Shown here: positions 7,551 through 15,619 of the stretch, one piece after another
Numbering within the stretch: position 1 is the stretch's first letter
Layout of the letters: the number at the start of each line of letters is the position of its first letter
Assembly: GCA_020073485.1 (NCBI GenBank)
Contig: JAIQFB010000003.1
Location: forward strand, 62,001-126,000
Origin: Terriglobia bacterium
GTDB lineage: Bacteria > Acidobacteriota > Terriglobia > Acidiferrales > UBA7541
DNA length: 64,000 nt
Direction of reading: 5' to 3'
Notes under the pieces: generated by a model
Seen by the model: only the letters and a program-made list of their open reading frames with translations
Told to the model about the DNA's origin: nothing
Database searches by the model: none
Translations under genes and position numbers: made by a program

Positions 7551-9488
7551 ATGCGAAAATCCAAAAAAGATTCGATGAACCGGCGTAAGTTCCTGCAAGG
7601 CGCAGCCGCGGGCGCCGCGGCGCTGGCCGCAATTCCGGCGGCGGCTGAGCCCCTGCCCTCCGGCGCGCCCCTCGCGGCCACCGCGCAGCCCATGCCCAGG
7701 GAACCCGAGGTCGCCACGCCGGCCGAAGTGGAAGTCCAGACGGAGACGCGCTCCGGTTCCGACTTCATGGTGGATGTGCTCAAGTCGCTTGGCATCGAGT
7801 ACGTGGCGGCCAATCCCGGATCGAGTTTCCGCGGCTTGCATGAATCGGTGGTCAATTACGGTGGAAATCAGAACCCGGAATTTATCACTTGCTGCCATGA
7901 AGAGTCCGCCGTGGCCATGGCCCACGGCTATGCCAAGATGGAAGGCAAGCCCATCGCGGTGTTTCTCCACAGTGATGTGGGTCTGCAGCACGGGTCGATG
8001 GCCATCTACAACGCGTTTTGCGACCGCGTTCCGGTTTATCTGATCGCCGGAAACGCGCTGGATATCGCCAGTCGGCGTCCGGGCGTCGAGTGGGATCACA
8101 GCGCGCAGGACCTCGCGGCGATGTTGCGCGATTGCCTGAAGTGGGACGACGTGCCGATGTCGATGGAGCATTTTTCGGAATCGGCCGTGCGCGCTTACAA
8201 GATCGCGATGACGCCGCCGATGGCCCCGGTCCTGTTGGTGGCGGACGGCGAGCTGCAGGAGCGGCCGATTCCCGACGATTCCCAGTACCACATACCAAAG
8301 CTTACGCTCGCGTCGGCGCCGCAGGGAGATTCCGGCGCGGTGGCTGAAGCGGCGCGCATGATGGTCGCGGCAGAAAATCCCGTGATCCTGCTGGAGCGGA
8401 CCGCGCGCTCGGAGAATGGCTTGAAGCTGATCATCGAGCTTGCCGAAACTTTGCAGGCTCCGGTGATTGACCTTGCCGCGCGCATGAATTTTCCTTCGCA
8501 GCATCCTCTAAACCAGACCGAACGCGCCCGGCCGCTGATTGCGGGAGCCGACGTGATTCTTGGCCTGGAGACTCCCAATATCTGGGGCGCGGTCAATTCC
8601 TATTCCGATCAGTTGTTCCGCTCCTCCAAACCCATTGCCGGCAAGAACGCGAAGCTCATCACGATTACCGCCACAGATCTCTTCATGAAGAGCAACTACC
8701 AGGATTTCCAGCGTTACACCGAGGTGGATCTGGCGATGGCCGCCGATGCCGAGGCTACTCTGCCTCCCTTGATTGAGGCGGTGAAGCACCAGATCACCGA
8801 TGACCGCCGGCGAACGTACGAGGATCGCGGCAAAAAGCTCGCCGCGCAGCATGAGGACGCGCTGCGACGTTCGCGCGAGGAAGCGGCTTACGCCTGGGAT
8901 GCCAGCCCCATCAGCACGTCGCGCTTGTGCGCCGAAATTTATGCCGCAATTAAGGACGAAGACTGGTCGCTGGCGTCGGAGGTGTCCCCGTGGGTGAATC
9001 GCTGGCCGCTACGGCTCTGGAAGTTCGACAAATTTCATCAGTACATGGGTTCGTCGGGCGGATTCGGAGTCGGCTACGGAGCGCCGGCTTCGGCGGGCGC
9101 CGCTCTGGCCAATAAAAAACACGGCCGCTTCACGGTCACCATCCAGAATGACGGCGATTTGATGTACGCGCCGGGAATCCTGTGGACCATGGCGCACCAC
9201 CAGATTCCGCTGCTCAGCGTGATGCACAACAATCGCGCCTATCACCAGGAAGTTATGCACGTGCAGCGCATGGCCAACCGCCACAACCGCGGCATTACGC
9301 GCGCTTCGATCGGCACAACCCTCACCGATCCCAATATCGATTTCGCAACCGTGGCCAAAGGCCTGGGAGTTTATTCCGAAGGCCCCATTACCGACCCGAA
9401 TGATCTGGGCCCCGCAATCCGCCGCGCCGTGGCCGTCGTCAAGCGCGGCGAGCCGGCCCTGGTGGATGCGGTCACGCAGCCGCGCTGA
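7551..9488 (+). CDS. Tat-exported thiamine-diphosphate-dependent enzyme (acetolactate synthase/benzoylformate decarboxylase superfamily)
   Basis: About 645 residues. The N-terminus carries a twin-arginine signal (MNRRKFLQGAAAGAAALAA), after which the chain reads as a full TPP enzyme. The N-terminal Pyr domain has the catalytic Glu in CCHEESAVAMAHGYAK. A central domain follows, then a C-terminal PP domain with the TPP/Mg motif QNDGDLMYAPG...NNRAYHQE. The family decarboxylates or ligates 2-oxoacids; the substrate is not evident. Export of such an enzyme is unusual, since the family is normally cytoplasmic, and Tat would allow folded, cofactor-loaded transport. The start is uncertain: ATGs at 7539, 7551 and 7575 all keep the Tat motif, and none has a strong ribosome site. 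Confidence 0.88.
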   Translation: MRKSKKDSMNRRKFLQGAAAGAAALAAIPAAAEPLPSGAPLAATAQPMPREPEVATPAEVEVQTETRSGSDFMVDVLKSLGIEYVAANPGSSFRGLHESVVNYGGNQNPEFITCCHEESAVAMAHGYAKMEGKPIAVFLHSDVGLQHGSMAIYNAFCDRVPVYLIAGNALDIASRRPGVEWDHSAQDLAAMLRDCLKWDDVPMSMEHFSESAVRAYKIAMTPPMAPVLLVADGELQERPIPDDSQYHIPKLTLASAPQGDSGAVAEAARMMVAAENPVILLERTARSENGLKLIIELAETLQAPVIDLAARMNFPSQHPLNQTERARPLIAGADVILGLETPNIWGAVNSYSDQLFRSSKPIAGKNAKLITITATDLFMKSNYQDFQRYTEVDLAMAADAEATLPPLIEAVKHQITDDRRRTYEDRGKKLAAQHEDALRRSREEAAYAWDASPISTSRLCAEIYAAIKDEDWSLASEVSPWVNRWPLRLWKFDKFHQYMGSSGGFGVGYGAPASAGAALANKKHGRFTVTIQNDGDLMYAPGILWTMAHHQIPLLSVMHNNRAYHQEVMHVQRMANRHNRGITRASIGTTLTDPNIDFATVAKGLGVYSEGPITDPNDLGPAIRRAVAVVKRGEPALVDAVTQPR

Positions 9489-9522
9489 GGATTTTGTTCT
9501 CCACGTGTCGGCCCGAATCTTT

Positions 9523-9580
9523 GTAGGGCACGGCTTCAGCCATGCCTTCACTTTCTCAAAATTAATGCGGCTTTAGCCGC
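9523..9580. repeat. REP-like palindromes
   Basis: Two short imperfect or perfect palindromes lie between the converging TPP-enzyme and cytochrome genes: GGCACGGCTTCAGCCATGCC near 9528-9547 and GCGGCTTTAGCCGC at 9567-9580. They share a GGCTnnAGCC core with the repeats at 21060 and 22490. Confidence 0.5.
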
Positions 9581-9636
9581 TGGCCTGCTGGGGATGCAAT
9601 TCCTAAAGAAACTCCTAACAAGCCGATCCTTGAAGT

Positions 9637-10074
9637 TTATTGATTAAGCAGCGGAATATCCTTGGCAGGCGCGGCTTTCGGTCTTGACTGCAGATACGCA
9701 TAGAGGTCGGCAAGGTCCTGGTCGGAGACGACTTTGCTGGTGTAGGGCGGCATCTGGCTGGACGGATGGCGGAGCTGCGCGCTGAAGGCCTCGAACGAAA
9801 GCTGCGGCGGGCCGATGCGCGGGCCAGTGACCTGGGCCGCTCCCTGGCCCTCGGTGCCGTGACACTCGAAGCAGCCGTCGCTGCGGTACAGTTTCTTGCC
9901 GTTCTCCCGGTTTCCGGAAGGCGCGGCCTTCTCATCCGGTTGTACGTTGCTTTGCGCGCGGGCGCCGCGCAATGGCGGAAAAATCATCGCGACGATCGCC
10001 ACAATAGTGACACACGCCAGAATCTTGACGCCTGAATTGTCTTCAGTCTTTTTCGCCGAGGGAAACGCGGTCAT
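9637..10074 (-). CDS. Cytochrome c (class I, single heme)
   Basis: This 145-residue protein has an N-terminal membrane anchor or signal (VKILACVTIVAIVAMIFPP), one heme-attachment motif CFECH, and a downstream Met in QMPPYT suited to be the axial ligand, followed by the terminal helix DLADLYAYLQS typical of small c-type cytochromes. It would act in the periplasm as an electron carrier or as a subunit of a dehydrogenase. It faces the exported TPP enzyme across a REP-like intergenic region. Whether it serves that enzyme is not shown by the sequence. Confidence 0.88.
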   Translation of the reverse strand: MTAFPSAKKTEDNSGVKILACVTIVAIVAMIFPPLRGARAQSNVQPDEKAAPSGNRENGKKLYRSDGCFECHGTEGQGAAQVTGPRIGPPQLSFEAFSAQLRHPSSQMPPYTSKVVSDQDLADLYAYLQSRPKAAPAKDIPLLNQ

Positions 10075-10313
10075 GCCGCCTCCGGATGGGAATTTCCGAG
10101 CGCCATTGTTACACAGAGGCTCGTTGCGCGGTACCTGAATCAGTCCTTTTTCTTCCTCGCCGACATACCCGATCCTTACACACCTTCACAATAAATCTTG
10201 ACCCTGACTCCTCATCTAGACTACACCTTTGCCTGCGGAAGAAATCGATGCGCAGCCGGTTTTAGTAGTACAGGCAAGAGTGCCTGTGGTATTGACCCCT
10301 CTCCGGAGAGTGT

Positions 10314-11120
10314 ATGAAAGAGACCGAATTAGAGAAAATCCACTCCAGCCGCCGCTTGATTGCTCGAACAATTTGGGCCCCGCTGATTGCCGTTGCCGCA
10401 TCTTTCCTTACCCTCTCCGCCGCGCGGGTGGCGTCGCGGCCCGCCCAGGACGCGGACATCGACACAGACTCGATCCATTTTGATTCGAGCGGCATCCCGA
10501 TGGACGCCTTTATAGCCAAGCCGAAGAGTGGCGGGCAGCATCCCGCGGTGCTGGTCATCCATGGCGAACAAGGCCTGGACGATTCCATGCGCGTGATCGC
10601 CAGGCAATTTGCCGCGGCGGGATTCGTGGCCCTGGCTCCGGACCTGACCTCGCGCCTGCGCGGCACGCGCGCGCCCGCGCAAATGGCTGCAGCCGTGCGC
10701 CAACTCCCGCCAAACCGCACGCTGCAGGATTTGCGCGCGGCGTTTGCATTCCTGCAAAAGGACGCCGGCGTCGATTCCTCCCGGATTTCGTCCGTCGGCT
10801 ATGGCTGGGGCGGCTGGCGAAGTTTCATGCTCGCTGCTTTGGTGTCCGAGCTGTACCGCGCGGTCGTCTATTCCGGAGCCACGCCGACGCAGGGCTTCGA
10901 TGATCTTCGCGCGCCGCTGCTTGCGAATTACGCGCAATACGATTTCCGGACCACAGGCAACGCGCTGCAGACCGAAAAGGCCATGACCGGAGCGGGGAAG
11001 AAATTCACGTATTTCGTCTACCCCGGCGTGCAGCGCGCTTTTTACAGCGAAGGCCCGCAATACGACGCCGCGGCCGCCAAGCTGGCCTGGACCAGGACCC
11101 TGGATTTTCTGCAGAAGTAA
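10314..11120 (+). CDS. Dienelactone-hydrolase-like protein lacking the catalytic nucleophile
   Basis: This 268-residue protein has an N-terminal membrane/signal segment (about 19-40) and an alpha/beta-hydrolase domain of the dienelactone hydrolase type (HPAVLVIHGEQGLDD, ARQFAAAGFVALAPDL, LQDLRAAFAFLQ). At the nucleophile elbow, where the family has G-x-C-x-G-G, this protein reads GYGWGG, with Gly164 in place of Cys. The usual catalytic His in the YPG..HAF segment is Arg241 (YPGVQRAFY). The Asp region (YAQYD) is retained. It is therefore probably not a classical hydrolase. The start ATG follows a GGAGAG site that lies inside the 12-bp palindrome CTCTCCGGAGAG (10299-10310). Confidence 0.85.
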   Translation: MKETELEKIHSSRRLIARTIWAPLIAVAASFLTLSAARVASRPAQDADIDTDSIHFDSSGIPMDAFIAKPKSGGQHPAVLVIHGEQGLDDSMRVIARQFAAAGFVALAPDLTSRLRGTRAPAQMAAAVRQLPPNRTLQDLRAAFAFLQKDAGVDSSRISSVGYGWGGWRSFMLAALVSELYRAVVYSGATPTQGFDDLRAPLLANYAQYDFRTTGNALQTEKAMTGAGKKFTYFVYPGVQRAFYSEGPQYDAAAAKLAWTRTLDFLQK

Positions 11121-11245
11121 ATCGCTCGCTAGAAAGCATCTGTCGCGCCAACCTCTTGGCACACTCGGACGAAACTCTTCCTCACTCCCCCAATTTCGTC
11201 GGTGCCGCCCCAAGCCGTTTGATAGTATATTTCTGCGATTGAAGT

Positions 11246-11331
11246 GCCCGGGTGGCGGAATGGCATACGCGGGGGACTTAAAATCCCTTGCCCTCCGGGG
11301 CGTGCGGGTTCGACTCCCGCCCCGGGCACCA
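11246..11331 (+). tRNA. tRNA-Leu (UAA anticodon)
   Basis: The 86-nt gene has acceptor strands GCCCGGG/CCCGGGC, D-arm GGTGGCGGAATGGC, anticodon loop CTTAAAA with anticodon TAA, a long variable arm as in leucine tRNAs, T-arm GGTTCGACTCC and an encoded CCA. Its last 25 bases are repeated exactly at 15488-15512. Confidence 0.96.
11307..11331 (+). repeat. attL: tRNA-Leu 3' end (25-bp direct repeat, copy 1)
   Basis: The 3' end of the tRNA gene, from the T-arm through the CCA, is identical over 25 bp to 15488-15512. It is the left boundary of the integrated element. Flanking sequence diverges immediately after the CCA. Confidence 0.9.
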
Positions 11332-11569
11332 ACGCATTTGGTTGAAAGTGAATCAATTAACACGCTCCGGTTTCTCGTGTACCTCTCTGGTATATTCAGT
11401 CGGGCACCAACTCGATTGTGATGTCGCTAAGCCAGATTCCACTCAAAGGCGTCGGCCAGCAGAATGTAGCTCGATGAGCCCGCCGGAACTACGTAGAAGT
11501 GGCAAATTGAGAACTGCTACGATTCCTGATTCAACGCCCTGACTAAACAGCCCAGAGAGGAGTTATCTG

Positions 11570-13282
11570 ATGCCTGAACCCACATCTGTCTCGCAAATCG
11601 ATCTGACACCCATCGCTGGCAAACAATACTTCGCTCTTGAACGCGAATGGCGTGAAGAGTTCATTTACTTTTTGATGGTGGATCGCTTTCATGACGGGCA
11701 AAGCCGGGCGGCTGTGCCGCAGCCCAACCGCTCTGTGGGAGTGCAAACGCCCGATGGATTTTACGGTGGGAAAATCAAAGGTATTACTGATCATTTGGAT
11801 TACATCGCCGGCCTTGGTTGTACGGCGATCTGGCTTTCTCCCGTGTTCGAGAACAATGCCGGCGCGTACCACGGATACAACATTAATAATTACCTCAATA
11901 TCGATCCGAATTTCGGCACCAAGCAAGACCTCATTGACCTGGTGAATGCCGCGCACGGCTTTCGGAGAAATGGGCAGCCCTGGCCGATGCGTGTGATTCT
12001 CGATGTGGTCATCAATCACTCCGGCGATAACTGGGCTTACCCCGCTGGTGAGCCGTACTTCTACTTCAACGACCAGCAGTTTCCCTTTGGCTTCTGGAGA
12101 GGCAACGACCGGCCCGTTCCAACGGATCTACGCGACCCAACGTGGTATCACCGGCGCGGGCGAATTAGAAATTACGACGCCTACCCGGAGGTGGAACACG
12201 GCGATATCGACAGCCTGAAGGACTATGCCAACGACGACGATGCCATCGGATCCATGGTGATCAATGCCCTCATCAAGGCTCACTGCTATTGGATTCGTGA
12301 GGTTGATATCGACGGCTTCCGTATGGATGCAGTCAAGCACATGAATGCTGTCGCTTGCTCGCGCTTCTGTTCAAGTATTCGTGAGTACGCCTACTCGCTG
12401 GGCAAACGCGGATTCTTTCTGTTTGGCGAGGTCGCTACTCCCGATGACGATATCTACAATCGGTATATCGGACAGAATACTTCCGTAACCGATGGGAACA
12501 ACACGATCTTTTTCGGCCTCGATTCGGTCCTCGATTTTCGATTGGCTGAAGGAATTTACGGTGACGAGAACAATGCGCCGTTGCGAGACGTACTTAAAGG
12601 CTTCAAGGGACCGCAAACGCTCTTCAATCGCTTGGAAGCCCAGCGGCAGCGGGCATTGAACCGCGGAGAAATCGGCCGGTATTTGGTTGAATTCATCGAC
12701 AACCACGATTCGTTCTGGCAACCTTCTGGGCGCTTCGCCAACGGCGCCTCGGACGACCAAGTCATCAGCGCGATCGGTTTCGTGCTATGCGTGCTCGGGA
12801 CCTCTTGTATCTACTATGGGACTGAACAGGGCTTCTCCGGCCAAGGCGGAGACAACCATATGCGCGAGGCCATGTTCGACAAAGGAGTCCCGGGTAGAAA
12901 TCTGCTAAATATGGACTGCCGCATCTACAAGGAAATCGCTAAGATCGCCGAAGTCATGCGCGACAATGAGCCGCTGCGTTTTGGCCGGATGTACTACAGG
13001 CAGATCTCAGGCGACGGCCAGCACTTCGGTTTCCCGTTTGGAAGCGCCTACACGCTGGCATTCTCGCGCCTGCTCTACGGTCAGGAAGCGCTGGTCGCCT
13101 GCAATATCTCGGGCGCGCCACGAAACGATTGCGTCGTCGTGGACTCGACGCTGCATAGTGATGGGTCAACCATGCGATTTCTGTATGGCGCGGCTGGCAC
13201 ACCAGCCGTCGGTACCGCGACCGATGGGACACGATTTGTCCGGCTGAACTTGCCGGCGTTTGGATTTGTCATCCTCGCGTAG
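11570..13282 (+). CDS. GH13-family alpha-amylase-type glycosidase
   Basis: 570 residues without a recognisable signal peptide. The (beta/alpha)8 catalytic domain shows the four GH13 regions in order: ILDVVINHSG, the nucleophile Asp in DIDGFRMDAVKHM, the acid/base Glu in FLFGEVATP, and the transition-state Asp in EFIDNHDSFW. A beta-sandwich C-terminal domain (GQEALVACNISG ...) ends the protein. It would hydrolyse or transfer alpha-glucans; specificity cannot be assigned. The start follows AGAGAGGAG at 11555-11563. It lies inside the tRNA-Leu element and so was probably acquired with it, an unusual metabolic cargo for so small an element. Confidence 0.92.
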   Translation: MPEPTSVSQIDLTPIAGKQYFALEREWREEFIYFLMVDRFHDGQSRAAVPQPNRSVGVQTPDGFYGGKIKGITDHLDYIAGLGCTAIWLSPVFENNAGAYHGYNINNYLNIDPNFGTKQDLIDLVNAAHGFRRNGQPWPMRVILDVVINHSGDNWAYPAGEPYFYFNDQQFPFGFWRGNDRPVPTDLRDPTWYHRRGRIRNYDAYPEVEHGDIDSLKDYANDDDAIGSMVINALIKAHCYWIREVDIDGFRMDAVKHMNAVACSRFCSSIREYAYSLGKRGFFLFGEVATPDDDIYNRYIGQNTSVTDGNNTIFFGLDSVLDFRLAEGIYGDENNAPLRDVLKGFKGPQTLFNRLEAQRQRALNRGEIGRYLVEFIDNHDSFWQPSGRFANGASDDQVISAIGFVLCVLGTSCIYYGTEQGFSGQGGDNHMREAMFDKGVPGRNLLNMDCRIYKEIAKIAEVMRDNEPLRFGRMYYRQISGDGQHFGFPFGSAYTLAFSRLLYGQEALVACNISGAPRNDCVVVDSTLHSDGSTMRFLYGAAGTPAVGTATDGTRFVRLNLPAFGFVILA

Positions 13283-13445
13283 TCGGTGGCCCTTTTCACG
13301 GACGTGAAGACATGACGGTTTAATCTAAAGTATGGCTGTAATCACGTTCGAGTGGATTTGGTGCGGCCCGGGAGCAACCGTCACCCGTGCAAGTGGGTGT
13401 TCCGTTACGAGCCAGAAGTCCGCGTGTGGGCCGTGACCGGACCCG

Positions 13446-14390
13446 TCAAGTGTCTTCCAGCCCGATGTTGTCATTCACCGCCTGGCTGAGTTCTTGTTTG
13501 CAACCGAGATAGCGCTCAGTTGTCTGAACCGATGCGTGCCCAAGCAAAAACTGAATCTGTTCAAGTTCTCCGCCAGCCAAATGGCATAACCGTGCACAAG
13601 TGCGCCGCAAGTCATGCGGAGCAAGATCCTTGATGCAGGCACGCTTCGCGGCCGCTTTCACAATGTGCCAGATCGCCTTGGGCGTGATTCTATCGCCGCA
13701 GATCCTACCCAGCCGACTTACTCGCCGGATGATCACACCGGCGCCGATGCCAGCTGCCGTGGTCCATTCATCGACGGCACGTTTTGCCCACACTGGAACC
13801 GGAACTGTACGGACGTGCTTTCCTTTGCCGATCAGGTCCGCGATTACCCAGTGCTCCTCACGGACCTGAAAGTCTTCTGTTCCGAGTCCAACCAGTTCAG
13901 CCCGGCGCAGGCCGCATCCAATCAGCAGCGCAAGATTCGCCCGGTCTCGTTTGCCTCGAAGGCTGTTTGATGGTGGTTCGCCGAGAAGAGTCTTGGACTG
14001 ATCGACAGTCAACCAGTTGCCAATCCGAACGCCGAGACGCTTGGCCCCTTTGACGCGACGAATTCCGGCGGCCAGTTCAGGGCTCAATAAGCCGGTGTCG
14101 GAGGCTTCGTAGGCGAGCCGCCTCACAGCGGCTAGGCGGACGTTGATGGTAGAGGGCGCGAGATTCTTCTGTTCAAGAAAGAACCGGTAGCGAAGGACGA
14201 CAGTTCGGTTAAGAGCCAAACGCGGCTCGGAGCAGTACCACCCAATGAATTCGTCTATAGCATGGCCGTATGATTCTTGCGAACTGGCCGCTGCGAGCGA
14301 GTGAAGAACCGCATTCTTCGCCTGCTCCAGGTCGGGCAGCCGAAGTATCGTTTTAGACTTGGAGCGTTTTGATTTCTTCCGATGCGCCAT
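13446..14390 (-). CDS. Tyrosine recombinase / integrase
   Basis: 314 residues. An N-terminal SAM-like core-binding domain (about 25-110; SQESYGHAIDEFIGWY) precedes the catalytic domain. The active-site residues are visible: Arg in GCGLRRAELVGL, the H-x-x-R box HDLRRTCARLCH, the His in LLGHASVQTTE, and the nucleophile Tyr in ERYLG. I chose ATG 14390, preceded by GGGAGG at a good distance, over 14417. This is the only recombinase in the window and sits within the tRNA-Leu element, whose integration it can explain. A Lys/Arg/Ser-rich leader precedes the domains. Confidence 0.93.
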   Translation of the reverse strand: MAHRKKSKRSKSKTILRLPDLEQAKNAVLHSLAAASSQESYGHAIDEFIGWYCSEPRLALNRTVVLRYRFFLEQKNLAPSTINVRLAAVRRLAYEASDTGLLSPELAAGIRRVKGAKRLGVRIGNWLTVDQSKTLLGEPPSNSLRGKRDRANLALLIGCGLRRAELVGLGTEDFQVREEHWVIADLIGKGKHVRTVPVPVWAKRAVDEWTTAAGIGAGVIIRRVSRLGRICGDRITPKAIWHIVKAAAKRACIKDLAPHDLRRTCARLCHLAGGELEQIQFLLGHASVQTTERYLGCKQELSQAVNDNIGLEDT

Positions 14391-14581
14391 GCTGGCGGCC
14401 TCCCACGCCGCGGCCATTATGGTCGTTCAGGTGGAGGCTGATGGCTTCGAACCCGTTTCTCAGGCATTGGGGCGGGTTGGCGAGCCTAAACTAAATAACC
14501 ATTATTAAGTATCATAATTATAAACTAAGCTTTAACGGGTCGCGCGTTCGAGACGATGCTCGCCAGAGGAGGTAAGCAACT

Positions 14582-14971
14582 ATGGATCCAACTCGGGCTG
14601 TGATATGGATTTTCTTGGGGATTTTCGTATTGACGGCGCTGATAGCTCTCGGGGGACTTGTCGGGTGGGTCTCACTTGAGCCCTATTACAAGAAGAACCT
14701 CTTTAAGCTCCTCATCCTTGAAGTTGTTGGATGCGTCATCGGTTTCAGCCGACGCATGGGCGTGGAAAGTCTGGGGGACTCCGATATTGGAGTGCTATCA
14801 GATTGTGTTTTCACATTCATGGTTCAGCTCAATCCGTGGCTGGGTTGTCACATCTCGGCCCGTCCTGCTATCCCCAAAGCCAAATCTCGAAATCGCGATT
14901 GCAGGCGATTTAGAGAGCACATTCATCAGCGAGGAGGGGTGGTGCCACAGAGCCAGATTTGTCCCCTTTAG
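14582..14971 (+). CDS. Small hypothetical membrane protein (possibly frameshifted)
   Basis: The 129-residue frame has a strong AGGAGG site just upstream of ATG 14582. The first 60 residues look like a real protein, with two hydrophobic segments (about 6-28 and 42-56) separated by LEPYYKKNLFKLL. After about residue 58 the composition changes to Arg/Cys-rich sequence with no hydrophobic pattern, so a frameshift or truncation is likely. It lies inside the tRNA-Leu element, upstream of the recombinase on the opposite strand. I do not recognise a family. Confidence 0.4.
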   Translation: MDPTRAVIWIFLGIFVLTALIALGGLVGWVSLEPYYKKNLFKLLILEVVGCVIGFSRRMGVESLGDSDIGVLSDCVFTFMVQLNPWLGCHISARPAIPKAKSRNRDCRRFREHIHQRGGVVPQSQICPL

Positions 14972-15338
14972 AACTGCGTAAACATTGGCGATTTGACGCC
15001 CGATTTTCGCGTTTAAGACTTCGCTGACCTGCCTTTTTGCAGGTAGCGTTGCAGTACAGAGCATCAGCCCGCAAATGGGCCAATGAGCCGGGGCCATGAT
15101 CCTCTCCCCTGGTGCATCGCGGATTCCGGCACAAGCGGCCAGTGGCAACTTTGGTCCCTCGCTTCAAGGATGTTAGGGCTGTCGCCAAGGGCGACAGCTT
15201 CTTACGCCGCTGCATTCGGCGTATAGCCTCGGGGCGCGACACTAACTCAGTCTGCTGGATCGTTGCGATGACACGCTCTTCATCGGCTGACCATCCCATC
15301 GGCAACATCCTGCGGTCTTGTCCTTCATTGAGCTGCAT
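14910..15338 (-). CDS. Small protein with a putative Cys-rich zinc-binding motif
   Basis: 142 residues starting at ATG 15338 behind GGAGG. The middle part has LCRNPRCTRGEDHGPGSL and then ALYCNATCKKAGQR, a CxxxxC-(about 22)-CxxxC spacing that resembles small treble-clef or FCS-like zinc knuckles. The N-terminal region (EERVIATIQQTELVSRPEAIRRM) looks helical and could be DNA-binding. It lies at the right end of the tRNA-Leu element, where an excision factor or regulator would be expected, but there is no specific evidence for that function. Its 3' end overlaps the frame at 14582 in the opposite direction, so both may not be expressed in full. Confidence 0.5.
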   Translation of the reverse strand: MQLNEGQDRRMLPMGWSADEERVIATIQQTELVSRPEAIRRMQRRKKLSPLATALTSLKRGTKVATGRLCRNPRCTRGEDHGPGSLAHLRADALYCNATCKKAGQRSLKRENRASNRQCLRSSKGDKSGSVAPPLLADECAL

Positions 15339-15487
15339 GGTGGTCCTCCGCAAATGGACACAAATATCCGCGAAAACGGTGGAGGCGCCGTGTACCCGCC
15401 GTGTACCTCACTTCGGCGTTTCTGTCGTTTTTGTGGGTTTTGCCGGAATATGGAATGAATAACTTACGCCTTTTCAATATGGCGGAA

Positions 15488-15512
15488 GGTTCGACTCCCG
15501 CCCCGGGCACCA
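15488..15512 (+). repeat. attR: tRNA-Leu 3' end (25-bp direct repeat, copy 2)
   Basis: Exact copy of 11307-11331. No tRNA 5' part precedes it; the upstream bases are unrelated element sequence. It marks the right end of the integrated element. Confidence 0.9.
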
Positions 15513-15619
15513 GGAAATTGACCTCCCGTTTGAAATGGACCTGACGACAGGGAACGTGGAATCGGATAATAAGGCCGGGGGCTCGAGCCACAGGTTCGAG
15601 CCCCCTTTTGTTGAGATCG

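Larger units (their letters stand above)
11307..15512. mobile_element. 4.2-kb integrative element in tRNA-Leu, carrying a GH13 amylase
   Basis: The element lies between two exact 25-bp copies of the tRNA-Leu 3' end. It contains a GH13 glycosidase, a tyrosine recombinase on the opposite strand, a small membrane ORF and a Cys-motif protein. Site-specific tyrosine recombinases commonly use tRNA 3' ends as targets and rebuild the tRNA on integration, as here. GTGTACC repeats occur near both ends (about 11377, 15387 and 15397) and could be recombinase arm sites. There are no replication, conjugation or phage structural genes, so it is either a minimal cargo element or a deletion remnant. Confidence 0.85.

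Noticed and set aside
7323-8504. 393-codon minus-strand frame over the TPP enzyme start
   Set aside because: Covers the Tat signal and Pyr domain in antisense; no protein-like features.
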